Origin: an uncultured Oscillospiraceae bacterium | Lineage (GTDB): Bacteria; Bacillota; Clostridia; Oscillospirales; Acutalibacteraceae | Reading direction: 5' to 3' | Length of the DNA stretch: 64,000 bases | Assembly: GCA_905192745.1 (NCBI GenBank) | Contig: CAJJLZ010000009.1 | Coordinates: 1-64,000 of the forward strand | Shown: positions 17,890 to 25,911 of the stretch, piece after piece | Layout of the letters: each line of letters begins with the position of its first letter | How positions within the stretch are numbered: position 1 is the stretch's first letter | The notes under the pieces: model-generated | The model's database searches: none | What the model saw: the letters and a program-made list of their open reading frames with translations, nothing else | What the model was told of the DNA's origin: nothing | Made by a program: the position numbers and the translations under genes

Positions 17890-18357
17890 GGCGGAAAAAT
17901 CAACCCTTTCCCGAAAATTTCCAATCGTTTCAACCGATGTGCCGACGGCTTTATCATGGACGGCACAGGCGGAATATATAAGCGCAAAGGGGAAAGGTAC
18001 TCACAATTTTCAAACTTTCCCTAGTATGCAGTATACCATGAAAAAATTCCAAAAAAAAGAAAAAAAGGCCGGGATTTTTGCCTTTGGAGAAATTTCTGGT
18101 ATTAACAATAAAAAGGGGATACGGTGTGATCGCTTTTCGGGGCTTCTGCCTTTTTACCCTCTGAATTTTTTGTTTCGCCTTTCCGCGGGAAAATAGAGAC
18201 GGAAGCCGTTGCATTTACCGGAAAATCCGTGTAAAATAAGTTGTCTGAATTGTCTGAGGATCCCTGCGAACAGCCTTGGTTCGTTCGGTTTCCGCTGCGA
18301 TACAAACCGCCTCTCTGAATGGGGCAAAACCGAACGGAACGGAAAGGACGAAAAACG
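17890..18357. other. Divergent intergenic region between pyk and the M15 carboxypeptidase
   Basis: 468 bases without a gene. Leftward: extended -10 TGGTATACT for pyk near 18030-18038. Rightward: promoter at 18209-18237 (below). A doubled octamer TTGTCTGA at 18241-18248 and 18250-18257 follows that promoter. An inverted repeat, GTTCGTTCGGTTT at 18279-18291 with a near-perfect partner at 18327-18340, runs up to the ribosome site of the M15 gene. Confidence 0.7.
18209..18237 (+). promoter_or_regulatory. Promoter of the M15 carboxypeptidase gene
   Basis: TTGCAT at 18209-18214, 17-base spacer, TAAAAT at 18232-18237, leaving a leader of about 115 bases that contains the 18279-18340 inverted repeat. 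Confidence 0.6.
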
Positions 18358-19296
18358 ATGAGCGATCAATCCAACCGACAGAAAGAGAACATCCCCTACG
18401 GTGAGTCCGCCCGGAAACCATCCCGGCACCGGAAGCGCCGCCGGAACCGTCGTCTGCTTCTGGTAATCGGCCTGCTGCTGGCGCTTGCCGCGGCGCTCTG
18501 GGTACTCTTTTCTCTTTTCGGCGGGGTCACAATGAATTCGAACGGCGTCAGCCGCGCTTCGACCACGACCACGACTACAATTACCTCCGGTCCTTCGCAG
18601 GGCTCCGCGTCCGCTGTGACGACGGCCTCGCAGGGACAGGGGACGACCGTCCGCACGTCCGCCGACCTCCCGGCCACGACCACCAGGCCCGCGCCCGGCA
18701 CGGGGAGTAAGACGTATATTCAGCCTTCCGGCGCGGCGTGGAACCTGATTCTGGTCAACGACTACAACGCCGTTCCCGCGGGGTACGAGCAGAATACCAC
18801 GATGTCCAGCGTATCAGGCGGGCAGATGGATCAGCGGGCCGCCGAATCCTATCGGAAGATGCTGGCTGACGGCGCCGCTTACGATATACGGGGCGTATCC
18901 CTCTTCCGTCCGCAGTCCCTGCAGGAATCCCTGTTTAACCGGGAAGTGAACAAATGGAAAGGGCAGGGATATGGGCAGAAAGAGGCGGAGCAGAAGGCCA
19001 ACACCATCGTTAAGCGCCCGGGCTACAGCGAGCATAATACCGGTCTGGCGGCCGATGTGGGCGGCAGCGGCAATTACAGCCTGAATCAGAATTTTGAAAA
19101 TACCGACGCCTACCGCTGGCTGATTGCCCACTGCGCGGATTACGGTTTTATCCTTCGGTTCCCGAAGGACAAGGAGGAAATCACCGGCGTGATCTTTGAA
19201 CCGTGGCATTACCGCTATGTCGGGACGGAGGCGGCGAAGGAAATCATGAGCCGCGGCCTTTGCCTTGAGGAATATCTGTATGAAAAGGGCCTGTAA
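18358..19296 (+). CDS. Membrane-anchored D-alanyl-D-alanine carboxypeptidase, M15B (VanY/LdcB-like)
   Basis: 312 aa. A basic N-terminus is followed by one membrane helix (about 32-54), a Thr/Ser-rich extracellular linker and an M15B zinc peptidase domain. Zinc ligands sit in RPGYSEHNTGLAADVG (His and Asp) and EPWHYRYVG (His); the catalytic Glu is in FEPWH. It trims the terminal D-Ala of peptidoglycan stem peptides outside the cell. The ATG at 18358 is chosen because GGAAAGGA lies 9 bases before it; an upstream ATG at 18319 lacks a site. It is a paralogue of the protein at 58229. No vanHAX genes accompany it, so it is a cell-wall enzyme, not evidence of glycopeptide resistance. Confidence 0.9.
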   Translation: MSDQSNRQKENIPYGESARKPSRHRKRRRNRRLLLVIGLLLALAAALWVLFSLFGGVTMNSNGVSRASTTTTTTITSGPSQGSASAVTTASQGQGTTVRTSADLPATTTRPAPGTGSKTYIQPSGAAWNLILVNDYNAVPAGYEQNTTMSSVSGGQMDQRAAESYRKMLADGAAYDIRGVSLFRPQSLQESLFNREVNKWKGQGYGQKEAEQKANTIVKRPGYSEHNTGLAADVGGSGNYSLNQNFENTDAYRWLIAHCADYGFILRFPKDKEEITGVIFEPWHYRYVGTEAAKEIMSRGLCLEEYLYEKGL

Positions 19297-19315
19297 GGAA
19301 GCACGGGAAAACGCG

Positions 19316-20005
19316 ATGGGCGGGAAGGGCGGAACGGACGGCGGAACGCGCCGAAAGGATGCCCGCAGTGAAAAAAGAAGAACCCCCCCTTCCGGGGAAA
19401 AGGGGGCGCCGGTCTGGCGGCTGACGCTGGGGGCGCTGTATGCGGCGTTTTTCGCTCTGGCGGGGAATGTGCCGGTGCTTTCCGCGATCCAGCTCATTCC
19501 CGGCGTTCCCATTACCCTGCAGGTGTTTCTGGTGGCGATGATGGGACTGACCTTGGGACTGCGGGGCGGCCTGACCAGCCTCGGCGCGGTGTGGATTCTG
19601 ACCTTCTGCGGCCTGCCGATGATGGCGGGCGGCCGGGGCGGTCCCGCGGTGTTTGCCGGGCCGACGGCAGGGTATGTGTTCGGCTGGTTTTTCATCGTAC
19701 TGCTGACCGGCCTGTATGCCGACGGGCCGATGAAACGCCTGCTGCGAAAAAAATGGCGGGGAATGTCCATCCATCTGCCGGCGGCTTTTCTGGTCGGCAT
19801 GGCGGGGGTGGGGATCGATTACCTCTGCGGTTCCCTGCTGCTGGCGGCGTTGGGCGGGAAGGCGCTGTCCGAAATTCCGGCGCTGCTGCTGTCCAATCTG
19901 GCGTTCCTGCCGGGGGATATGGTGAAAATCGGGCTGGCGGCTTTTCTGTCGCTGAGCCTGTTCGCCCTCCCGTATCTGCGCGGCCATCTTCCGGCGCAGG
20001 GATAA
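19316..20005 (+). CDS. bioY: Biotin transporter BioY (substrate-binding ECF component)
   Basis: Integral membrane protein of about 229 aa with roughly six helices. It has the BioY pattern: ALYAAFFALAG, IPGVPITLQVFLVAMMGLTLG, then GAVWILTFCGLP, GPTAGYVFGWF and GDMVKIGLAAFLSL. It is the S component of an energy-coupling factor biotin importer and needs EcfA/A'/T proteins, which are not encoded here. The start is uncertain: ATG at 19316 follows AAGGAAG, while 19280 or TTG 19265 would overlap the carboxypeptidase gene. The first 35 residues are hydrophilic and atypically long for the family. Confidence 0.9.
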   Translation: MGGKGGTDGGTRRKDARSEKRRTPPSGEKGAPVWRLTLGALYAAFFALAGNVPVLSAIQLIPGVPITLQVFLVAMMGLTLGLRGGLTSLGAVWILTFCGLPMMAGGRGGPAVFAGPTAGYVFGWFFIVLLTGLYADGPMKRLLRKKWRGMSIHLPAAFLVGMAGVGIDYLCGSLLLAALGGKALSEIPALLLSNLAFLPGDMVKIGLAAFLSLSLFALPYLRGHLPAQG

Positions 20006-20065
20006 GGGCTGCGGGGAACAGGGGACCGGCCGGCGTTCCCGCGTGAAAATTTGGGCGGGCGGGGG

Positions 20066-20094
20066 TTGACAGACCGGCCGCGTTCTGCTATAAT
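20066..20094 (+). promoter_or_regulatory. Promoter of the infC-rpmI-rplT operon
   Basis: TTGACA at 20066-20071, exact 17-base spacer, TATAAT at 20089-20094: a near-perfect vegetative promoter about 185 bases upstream of infC. Confidence 0.9.
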
Positions 20095-20100
20095 ACTCTG

Positions 20101-20272
20101 GAAATAAACAAAGCAGAGCGTTTGCCCGCTCTCACCCTCCGGATTCTGTTCCGGCCGGTCAATACGGTTTTCCGGGGCTCCGCATACGGCGGGGTCTTTG
20201 GTCAGAGTCGTTGTTCGCGGGCAGAGGATTTCTGTCCGCGTTTTCATTTTCAATTTAACTCAGGTGGAGGTG
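20101..20272 (+). promoter_or_regulatory. infC/L20-type autoregulatory leader with attenuator
   Basis: A leader of about 170 bases with several stems ends in CGCGGGCAGA (20216-20225) paired with TCTGTCCGCG (20231-20240) and then TTTTCATTTT, an intrinsic terminator just before the infC ribosome site. Firmicutes infC-rpmI-rplT operons are known to be controlled by L20 binding to such leaders. I infer the same here from position and structure, without an alignment to the Rfam model. Confidence 0.6.
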
Positions 20273-20279
20273 CTTACCC

Positions 20280-20798
20280 ATAGCAAGTAAGGAACTGCAG
20301 ATCAACGAGCAAATCCGAGACAGCGAAGTCCGCGTTATCGGCGCCGACGGCGAGCAGCTGGGGGTCATGCCGACGCGCGACGCTCAGAAGATGGCCGACG
20401 ACAAAAATCTTGACCTCGTCAAGATCGCGCCGGCAGCCACGCCGCCGGTGTGCCGTGTCATGGATTACGGCAAATACCGGTTCGAACAGTCCAAGCGCGA
20501 AAAGGAAGCCCGCAAGAATCAGCATATCGTGGAAATCAAGGAGGTCCGTCTGGGCCTGAACACCGACATCGGCGATTTCAACACGAAGGTGAAGCATGCC
20601 GCCCGTTTTCTCGGGGAAGGCAATAAGGTGAAGGTTTCCATCCGCTTCCGCGGACGCGAACTGGGACATCCGGAGATCGGGCACGAGGCCATGAAGCGTT
20701 TTGCCGAGGCCTGTGCGGAATTCAGCGTGGTGGAGCGGCCGTCGAAAATGGAAGGCCGTCATATGATGATGTTCCTTGCCCCAAAGCCGGTTAAATAA
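20280..20798 (+). CDS. infC: Translation initiation factor IF-3, apparent AUA start
   Basis: 172-aa IF-3, which blocks premature 50S joining and proofreads initiator codons on the 30S subunit. Conserved N-terminal residues (SKELQINEQIRDSEVRVIGADG) lie upstream of the first ATG (20367), so the gene must start earlier. In frame, a TAA at 20256 leaves only CTC AGG TGG AGG TGC TTA CCC ATA; GGAGGTG at 20266-20272 points to ATA at 20280, 7 bases away. IF-3 discriminates against AUU/AUC/AUA starts, so this fits the known autoregulation through a poor start codon. The C-terminal domain carries IRFRGREL and ends MMMFLAPK. First gene before rpmI and rplT. Confidence 0.93.
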   Translation: MASKELQINEQIRDSEVRVIGADGEQLGVMPTRDAQKMADDKNLDLVKIAPAATPPVCRVMDYGKYRFEQSKREKEARKNQHIVEIKEVRLGLNTDIGDFNTKVKHAARFLGEGNKVKVSIRFRGRELGHPEIGHEAMKRFAEACAEFSVVERPSKMEGRHMMMFLAPKPVK

Positions 20799-20926
20799 CC
20801 CTTGGGAAAAGCAGCACAAAGGAGAACGAAAGCCTGAAATTTTTTCGGGCTTTGGGTTTCGCGCGTTCCGACAGGTAAAGCCGGAGCCGTAAGCCTCAGT
20901 TTCAGTAAGAAAGGAATGGTCCAACG

Positions 20927-21124
20927 ATGCCGAAGATCAAGACGCACAGCGGCGCGAAAAAGCGCTTTAAGCTTTCCAAGAACGGTAAGCCGATCCGTGC
21001 GAAGGCGTACAAATCCCACATCCTGAACAAAAAGACGACCAAGCGCAAGAGGAATCTCCGCAAGACCACGGTGGCGGACGTCACCAACACGCGGCAGATC
21101 AAGCGCCTGATCCCCTACAAATAA
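20927..21124 (+). CDS. rpmI: 50S ribosomal protein L35
   Basis: 65-aa L35 with the standard start MPKIKTHSGAKKRFK and a very basic body (RKRNLRKT). Located between infC and rplT as in nearly all bacteria. AGAAAGGAATGG precedes the ATG. The 128-base gap after infC holds a wobble-containing AAAGCCTGAA/TTCGGGCTTT hairpin without a T run, possibly an RNA processing site. Confidence 0.98.
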   Translation: MPKIKTHSGAKKRFKLSKNGKPIRAKAYKSHILNKKTTKRKRNLRKTTVADVTNTRQIKRLIPYK

Positions 21125-21153
21125 TCGAACGTTTTGGATGGAGGTAACGTAAC

Positions 21154-21507
21154 ATGGCTCGTATAAAAGGCGCGATGATGACGCGCAAAAGAAGAAAAAA
21201 GACCGTAAAGCTCGCCAAGGGCTACTATGGTGCAAAATCCAAGCTGTTTAAGATGGCGAAGCAGGCCGTGATGAAGTCCGGCCAGTACGCCTACATCGGC
21301 CGCAAGCAGAGAAAGCGTGATTTCCGCCGTCTGTGGATCACCCGCATCTCCGCCGCCGCCAAGATGAACGGCATGAACTATTCGACCTTTATGAACGGCC
21401 TGAAGAAAGCGAACATCACCCTCAACCGCAAGATGCTCGCCGAGCTGGCTGTTTCCGACGCCGCCGCGTTTACGGCGCTGGCGGAAAAGGCGAAGGCCGC
21501 GTTATAA
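21154..21507 (+). CDS. rplT: 50S ribosomal protein L20
   Basis: 117-aa L20, binding 23S rRNA and needed early in 50S assembly; also the probable repressor of this operon. The long basic N-terminal helix (MTRKRRKKTVKLAKGYYG) and the globular part (RKQRKRDFRRLWITRI, MNGLKKANITLNRKMLAELA) are complete. AGGAGGTAA-like GATGGAGGTAACG ribosome site. Last of the infC-rpmI-rplT set. Confidence 0.98.
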   Translation: MARIKGAMMTRKRRKKTVKLAKGYYGAKSKLFKMAKQAVMKSGQYAYIGRKQRKRDFRRLWITRISAAAKMNGMNYSTFMNGLKKANITLNRKMLAELAVSDAAAFTALAEKAKAAL

Positions 21508-21581
21508 TAAGCTGTCTCTGCGCCCGTCGGCTCGTCCGGCGGGCGCATCCTTGCTTATGGATGTCTTGGGAGGGACGCGTT

Positions 21582-22415
21582 TTGCAGATTACCAGCCGCG
21601 ACAATCCGACCGTCCGCCGGGTCCGCCGTCTGCTTGCGGACGGGAAAACCCGCCGGGAGGAAGGTCTTTTCGCCATTGAGGGCGCCCGCCTTTGTGAGGA
21701 CGCCGCCCTTTCGGGGGTGAAAATCCACACGGTGCTGTACACCCCCCGTGCGGCGGAAACCTACGCCGCCGGTCTGCGGCGGGTTCTGGATGCGTGCGGA
21801 CAGGCCCGGGGGGAGGCGTACGAGATTCCGGACGCGCTGGCCGGGGCTCTGGCGGATACCGCTTCCCCGCAGGGGATTTTCTGCGTGTGCGGGATGCTTG
21901 ACAATCGGGGCGGTTTGGATACAATAGGAAGAAACCCGCCCCGGCGCGGCTATCTTGCGCTGGAAAATATGCAGGATCCGGCCAATCTCGGGGCGGTGAT
22001 CCGCACGGCGGAAGCGCTCGGTCTGGACGGGCTGCTGCTGTCGGACGGATGCTGCGACGTCTATAATCCCAAGGTGCTGAGGGGCAGTATGGGCGGGGTT
22101 TTCCGCCTTCCCTTCCTCCACGCGGGGAATATGGCCGAAACGGTCCGCGTTCTGCAGGAGCGCGGGCTGAAATGCTGGGCCTGCGTGGTGGACGGGGAAG
22201 CGACTCCGCTGCCCGCGGCCGCCCTTGGGCCGCGGAGCGTCTGCGTGATCGGGAACGAGGGCGCCGGTCTGCGGCCGGAAACGGCGGCCGCCTGTGCGGG
22301 CCGTTTGACCATCCCGATGGCCGGGCGGGCGGAATCCCTCAACGCCTCCATGGCGGCGGGGATCGTCATGTGGGAAATGACGCGCCGCCGGCAGGCTTTT
22401 GCCGGCGGCGCCTAA
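21582..22415 (+). CDS. TrmH family RNA 2'-O-ribose methyltransferase
   Basis: About 277 aa. The N-terminal substrate-binding domain begins QITSRDNPTVRRVRRLL. The C-terminal SPOUT (knotted) methyltransferase domain has the three TrmH motifs: NLGAVIRTAEALG, VIGNEGAGLRPE and IPMAGRAESLNASMAAGI. It methylates rRNA or tRNA with S-adenosylmethionine; this type follows rplT in many Firmicutes. TTG at 21582 is chosen because GGGAGGG lies 7 bases upstream; an in-frame ATG at 21561 has no ribosome site. Confidence 0.9.
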   Translation: MQITSRDNPTVRRVRRLLADGKTRREEGLFAIEGARLCEDAALSGVKIHTVLYTPRAAETYAAGLRRVLDACGQARGEAYEIPDALAGALADTASPQGIFCVCGMLDNRGGLDTIGRNPPRRGYLALENMQDPANLGAVIRTAEALGLDGLLLSDGCCDVYNPKVLRGSMGGVFRLPFLHAGNMAETVRVLQERGLKCWACVVDGEATPLPAAALGPRSVCVIGNEGAGLRPETAAACAGRLTIPMAGRAESLNASMAAGIVMWEMTRRRQAFAGGA

Positions 22416-22470
22416 TCCATACAAATTCGGAAGAACCCGACAGAGGGAGAAGAAAGAGAGGGAAGGACGG

Positions 22471-23748
22471 ATGGACGCGCGGCTTTTCTGGCTGTGGATG
22501 CAGAGGGCGATCGGGCCCGGCAGTCCGAAATCCGACAGTCTGCTGCGGGCGTTCGGCCATCCCTCCGCCCTTTGGAAGGCCGCTTCCCTTGGCCGGTCCG
22601 CCGGTCTGAAGACGGGGGACGGCAGGGGGCTGGATTGGTTCGGTCTTTCCGAGACCGAACGGAAGCGTCTGGCCGACCCCTCTCTTGACCGGGCGGAAGC
22701 GCTGCTCCGGCAGACAAAAGAACGGGGCATTTGGCTGCTCACGCCGGAGGACGCGCGGTATCCCTCCCTTTTGCGGGGGATTCCCGGCCTGCCCCTCGTG
22801 CTGTACGGCCGGGGCGAACTGCCCGATCTGGAAATGACGCCGCCTCTCGCCGTGGCCGGCACCCGGAAGATCAGCGATTACGGGCGGCAGGCTACCCGGC
22901 TGATCGCGGGCGGGCTTGCCCTTGGCGGGGCCGCGGTGATCGCCGGGGGCGCGGTCGGCGTAGAAGCGGCTGCCCATCGCGCGGCGCTGGAGGTCGGCGG
23001 CCTGACCGTTTCGGTGCAGGCGGCGGGCTTCGGCGCGGAGTATCCTTCCCAGAACCGGGAATTGCGGGAGGACATCCTCGCCGCCGGCGGGACGCTGCTT
23101 TCCGAATATCCGCCGGACGAGCCGGGGCGACGGTTGACCCATGACGATTTCCTTATGTGCAACCGGATCGTCAGCGGCATGTCCCTCGGCGTTTGCGTGA
23201 TCGAGGCGGGGGAGAAAAGCGGTTCGCTGATGATCGCCCGCCACGCGCGGGATCAGGGGCGGGACGTGTTCGCCGTGGCGGGAAATATCGTGACGGAACG
23301 AAGCGTCGGCACCGACGCCCTGATTAAACAGGGGGCGCGGCTGGCGGACCGGCCGGAAGAAATCCTCGAGGAATACCTGCCCCGTTTTCCCGATATACTA
23401 GACCCGGAGGCGGCCGCCTCTATCCGGGAACATCCCGCGTTCCGCGCCGTTTCCGGCGGACGGGAACCGGCGGCTCCTTCCAAAGCGGGGAGACCCGTTC
23501 CCCCCGCAAACACGGAAAAAATAAAGAAAACGGAGACGACGGAAAAACCGTCCCAGCCGTCCCCGCCGCCCGCCGTGTCCGGGGAGGCCCGCCGGGTGTG
23601 GGAGGCGCTGGATAAGGAACCGCGCCTGATCGGCCCGCTGGCGGAAGCCTGCGGATTGCCTGTTCCGGCCGTGATGATTGCCCTGACCGAGCTGGAGATG
23701 CAGGGGGCCGCCCGTCGGCTTCCCGGTCAGCTCTATGTCCGGGGCTGA
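22471..23748 (+). CDS. dprA: DNA processing protein DprA
   Basis: About 425-aa DprA/Smf, which loads RecA on incoming single-stranded DNA during transformation. The Rossmann-like core shows AVAGTRKISDYGRQATR, GAVGVEAAAHRAAL, AAGFGAEYPSQNREL, LLSEYPP, NRIVSGMSLGVCVIEAGEKSGS and GRDVFAVAGN. A Pro/Thr/Lys linker (about 335-365) precedes a C-terminal winged helix (IGPLAEACGLPVPAVMIALTELEMQG). The GVEAAAH segment departs from the usual GID-AAH. GGAAGGA precedes the ATG; the frame is open 24 codons further. First of the conserved dprA-topA-trmFO run. Confidence 0.93.
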   Translation: MDARLFWLWMQRAIGPGSPKSDSLLRAFGHPSALWKAASLGRSAGLKTGDGRGLDWFGLSETERKRLADPSLDRAEALLRQTKERGIWLLTPEDARYPSLLRGIPGLPLVLYGRGELPDLEMTPPLAVAGTRKISDYGRQATRLIAGGLALGGAAVIAGGAVGVEAAAHRAALEVGGLTVSVQAAGFGAEYPSQNRELREDILAAGGTLLSEYPPDEPGRRLTHDDFLMCNRIVSGMSLGVCVIEAGEKSGSLMIARHARDQGRDVFAVAGNIVTERSVGTDALIKQGARLADRPEEILEEYLPRFPDILDPEAAASIREHPAFRAVSGGREPAAPSKAGRPVPPANTEKIKKTETTEKPSQPSPPPAVSGEARRVWEALDKEPRLIGPLAEACGLPVPAVMIALTELEMQGAARRLPGQLYVRG

Positions 23749-23798
23749 CCCGTTTCCCGCAGAAATCGATCCAACCTGAGAAAGAACGGTGATGCCGA

Positions 23799-25877
23799 GT
23801 GTCGAAACTGGTGATTGTGGAGTCGCCGGCCAAGGCGAAAACAATTCAGAAATATCTGGGCCCCGGCTACAAAGTTGTGGCTTCGATGGGCCATATCCGC
23901 GACCTGCCCAAAACCCTGCTCGGGGTGGATATCGAGCACGGCTTCAAGCCGCGGTATATGGATATTCCGGGCAAGACCGCCCTGATCCGCCAGCTGAAGT
24001 CCGACGCGGCCGAAAGCGACGGCGTCGTCCTCGCAACCGACCCCGACCGCGAGGGGGAAGCGATTTCCTGGCACCTTGCGCAGCTGCTCAAGGTCGATCC
24101 CGAGCAGAACAACCGCGTGACCTTCAATGAGATTACCAAAACCGGCGTCACGCAGGGGATGGAGCATCCCCGCCCGCTGGACATGAATCTGGTAAACGCC
24201 CAGCAGGCCCGCCGCATCCTGGACCGGATCGTGGGCTACAAGCTCAGCCCCTTTCTCTGGAAGAAAATCCGCAAGGGACTGTCCGCCGGGCGCGTCCAAT
24301 CCGCCGCCGTGCGGATTATCGTGGACCGGGAGGATGAAATCCGCGCCTTTGTCAGCGAGGAATACTGGACGATCGACGCCCTGCTGGCCGCCGACGAAAA
24401 GGGAAAGGGCTTTCCCGCCCGCTTCCACGGCACCAAAAAAGGCAAGCTGAAAATTGAAAACAAGGAGGAGGCCGACCGCATCCTCACCGCCCTGCGGCAG
24501 GCATCCTTTATCGTGGATAAGGTCAAGCGGGGCACCCGGCAGATTTCGCCCGCACCGCCCTTCATCACCTCCACCCTGCAGCAGGAGGCGAGCCGGAAGC
24601 TGGGCTTCGCCGCCCGTCGGACCATGAAGGCCGCGCAGGAGCTGTACGAGGGCGTGGAAATCCCCGAAATGGGCGCGGTCGGTCTGATTACCTACATGCG
24701 GACCGACTCCCTGCGCATTTCGGAGGACGCCCGCCGGGACGGTTCCGCCTTCATCCGGGAGCGGTATGGGGAGAACTATCTCCCCGAGAAGCCCCGCGTT
24801 TTCAAATCCCGCTCTTCGGCGCAGGACGCGCACGAGGCCATCCGGCCCTCGATGCCCGCCCTCACGCCGGAGCAGGTAAAGGATTCCCTGACCGCCGATC
24901 AGTATAAGCTGTATAAGCTGATCTGGGACCGTTTCATGGCCAGCCTGATGGCCAACTGCGTCCACGATACCTGCCAGATGGATATCGCCGCCGGGGAGTA
25001 CCTGTTCAAGGCCTCCGGCTACACGGTGAGGTTCGACGGCTACACCACCCTGTATGTGGAGGGAAAGGACGAGGACGACGAAACCGGCGGCCCGCTTCCC
25101 GTGCTGGCCGAGGGACAGGAGCTGATTCCCCGCGAGCTGAAGGGGAACCAGCATTTCACTCAGCCTCCCCCCCGCTACACCGAAGCGACCCTGATTAAAA
25201 CGCTGGAGGAAAACGGCATCGGCCGTCCGTCCACCTATGCGCCGACCATTACCACCATCCTTGCCCGCGAGTATGTCGAGCGGGAGGGAAAGGCGCTGAA
25301 ACCCACCCCGCTGGGGGAGATCACCACCCGCCTGATGAAGGAACAGTTCCCGGAGGTGGTGGACGTGGAGTTCACCGCCAATATGGAGCATCAGCTGGAC
25401 GATGTGGATTCCGGAAAAAGCGATTGGGTGGAGACGCTGGATCACTTCTATCAGGGCTTCGCCAAGACGCTGGAAACCGCGGAAAAGAATATGTCGGGTG
25501 AAAAGATTACCGTGCCGGACGAGGAAAGCGACGAGGTCTGCGAGCTCTGCGGCCGGAAAATGGTCATCAAGTCCGGGCGGTACGGCAAGTTTCTTGCCTG
25601 CCCGGGTTATCCCGAATGCAAGAATACCAAAAAAATCGTCAAGGACACCGGCGGTATCTGCCCGAAATGCGGCGGCGCAATCGTCGCCAAAAAGTCCAAG
25701 AACAACCGGGTCTTTTACGGTTGCGCCAATTATCCGAACTGCGATTTCGTCACCTGGAACGAACCGGCGAAAAAGCTGTGCCCGCAGTGCGGCAAAAACC
25801 TGTTCAAGAAAAAAGGCAAGGCCGGCGGCCTGTTTTGTCTGACGGAGGGCTGCGGCTACACCTCCGACGAGAAGTAA
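23799..25877 (+). CDS. topA: DNA topoisomerase I (type IA)
   Basis: 692-aa enzyme relaxing negative supercoils. The TOPRIM domain starts LVIVESPAKAKTIQKYLG and has TDPDREGEAISWHL; the active-site tyrosine is in TYMRTDSLRIS (near residue 300). The C-terminus has three Cys4 zinc ribbons: CELCGRK...CPGYPECK, CPKCGG...CANYPNC and CPQCGKN...CLTEGC. Starts with GTG, with only a weak ribosome site, 50 bases after dprA. Confidence 0.97.
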   Translation: MSKLVIVESPAKAKTIQKYLGPGYKVVASMGHIRDLPKTLLGVDIEHGFKPRYMDIPGKTALIRQLKSDAAESDGVVLATDPDREGEAISWHLAQLLKVDPEQNNRVTFNEITKTGVTQGMEHPRPLDMNLVNAQQARRILDRIVGYKLSPFLWKKIRKGLSAGRVQSAAVRIIVDREDEIRAFVSEEYWTIDALLAADEKGKGFPARFHGTKKGKLKIENKEEADRILTALRQASFIVDKVKRGTRQISPAPPFITSTLQQEASRKLGFAARRTMKAAQELYEGVEIPEMGAVGLITYMRTDSLRISEDARRDGSAFIRERYGENYLPEKPRVFKSRSSAQDAHEAIRPSMPALTPEQVKDSLTADQYKLYKLIWDRFMASLMANCVHDTCQMDIAAGEYLFKASGYTVRFDGYTTLYVEGKDEDDETGGPLPVLAEGQELIPRELKGNQHFTQPPPRYTEATLIKTLEENGIGRPSTYAPTITTILAREYVEREGKALKPTPLGEITTRLMKEQFPEVVDVEFTANMEHQLDDVDSGKSDWVETLDHFYQGFAKTLETAEKNMSGEKITVPDEESDEVCELCGRKMVIKSGRYGKFLACPGYPECKNTKKIVKDTGGICPKCGGAIVAKKSKNNRVFYGCANYPNCDFVTWNEPAKKLCPQCGKNLFKKKGKAGGLFCLTEGCGYTSDEK

Positions 25878-25911
25878 GCGCCGGTCCCTCTTCCGGAAAG
25901 GATGTCCCCCT

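Noticed and set aside
16003..18024. 673-codon frame opposite pyruvate kinase
   Set aside because: Codon-bias shadow of pyk; it also crosses the bidirectional terminator at 16078-16120.
18358..19296. Glycopeptide-resistance (vanY) operon
   Set aside because: Neither M15 gene has vanH, vanA/B or vanX neighbours, and the two-component pair near 59848 is not clearly VanRS.
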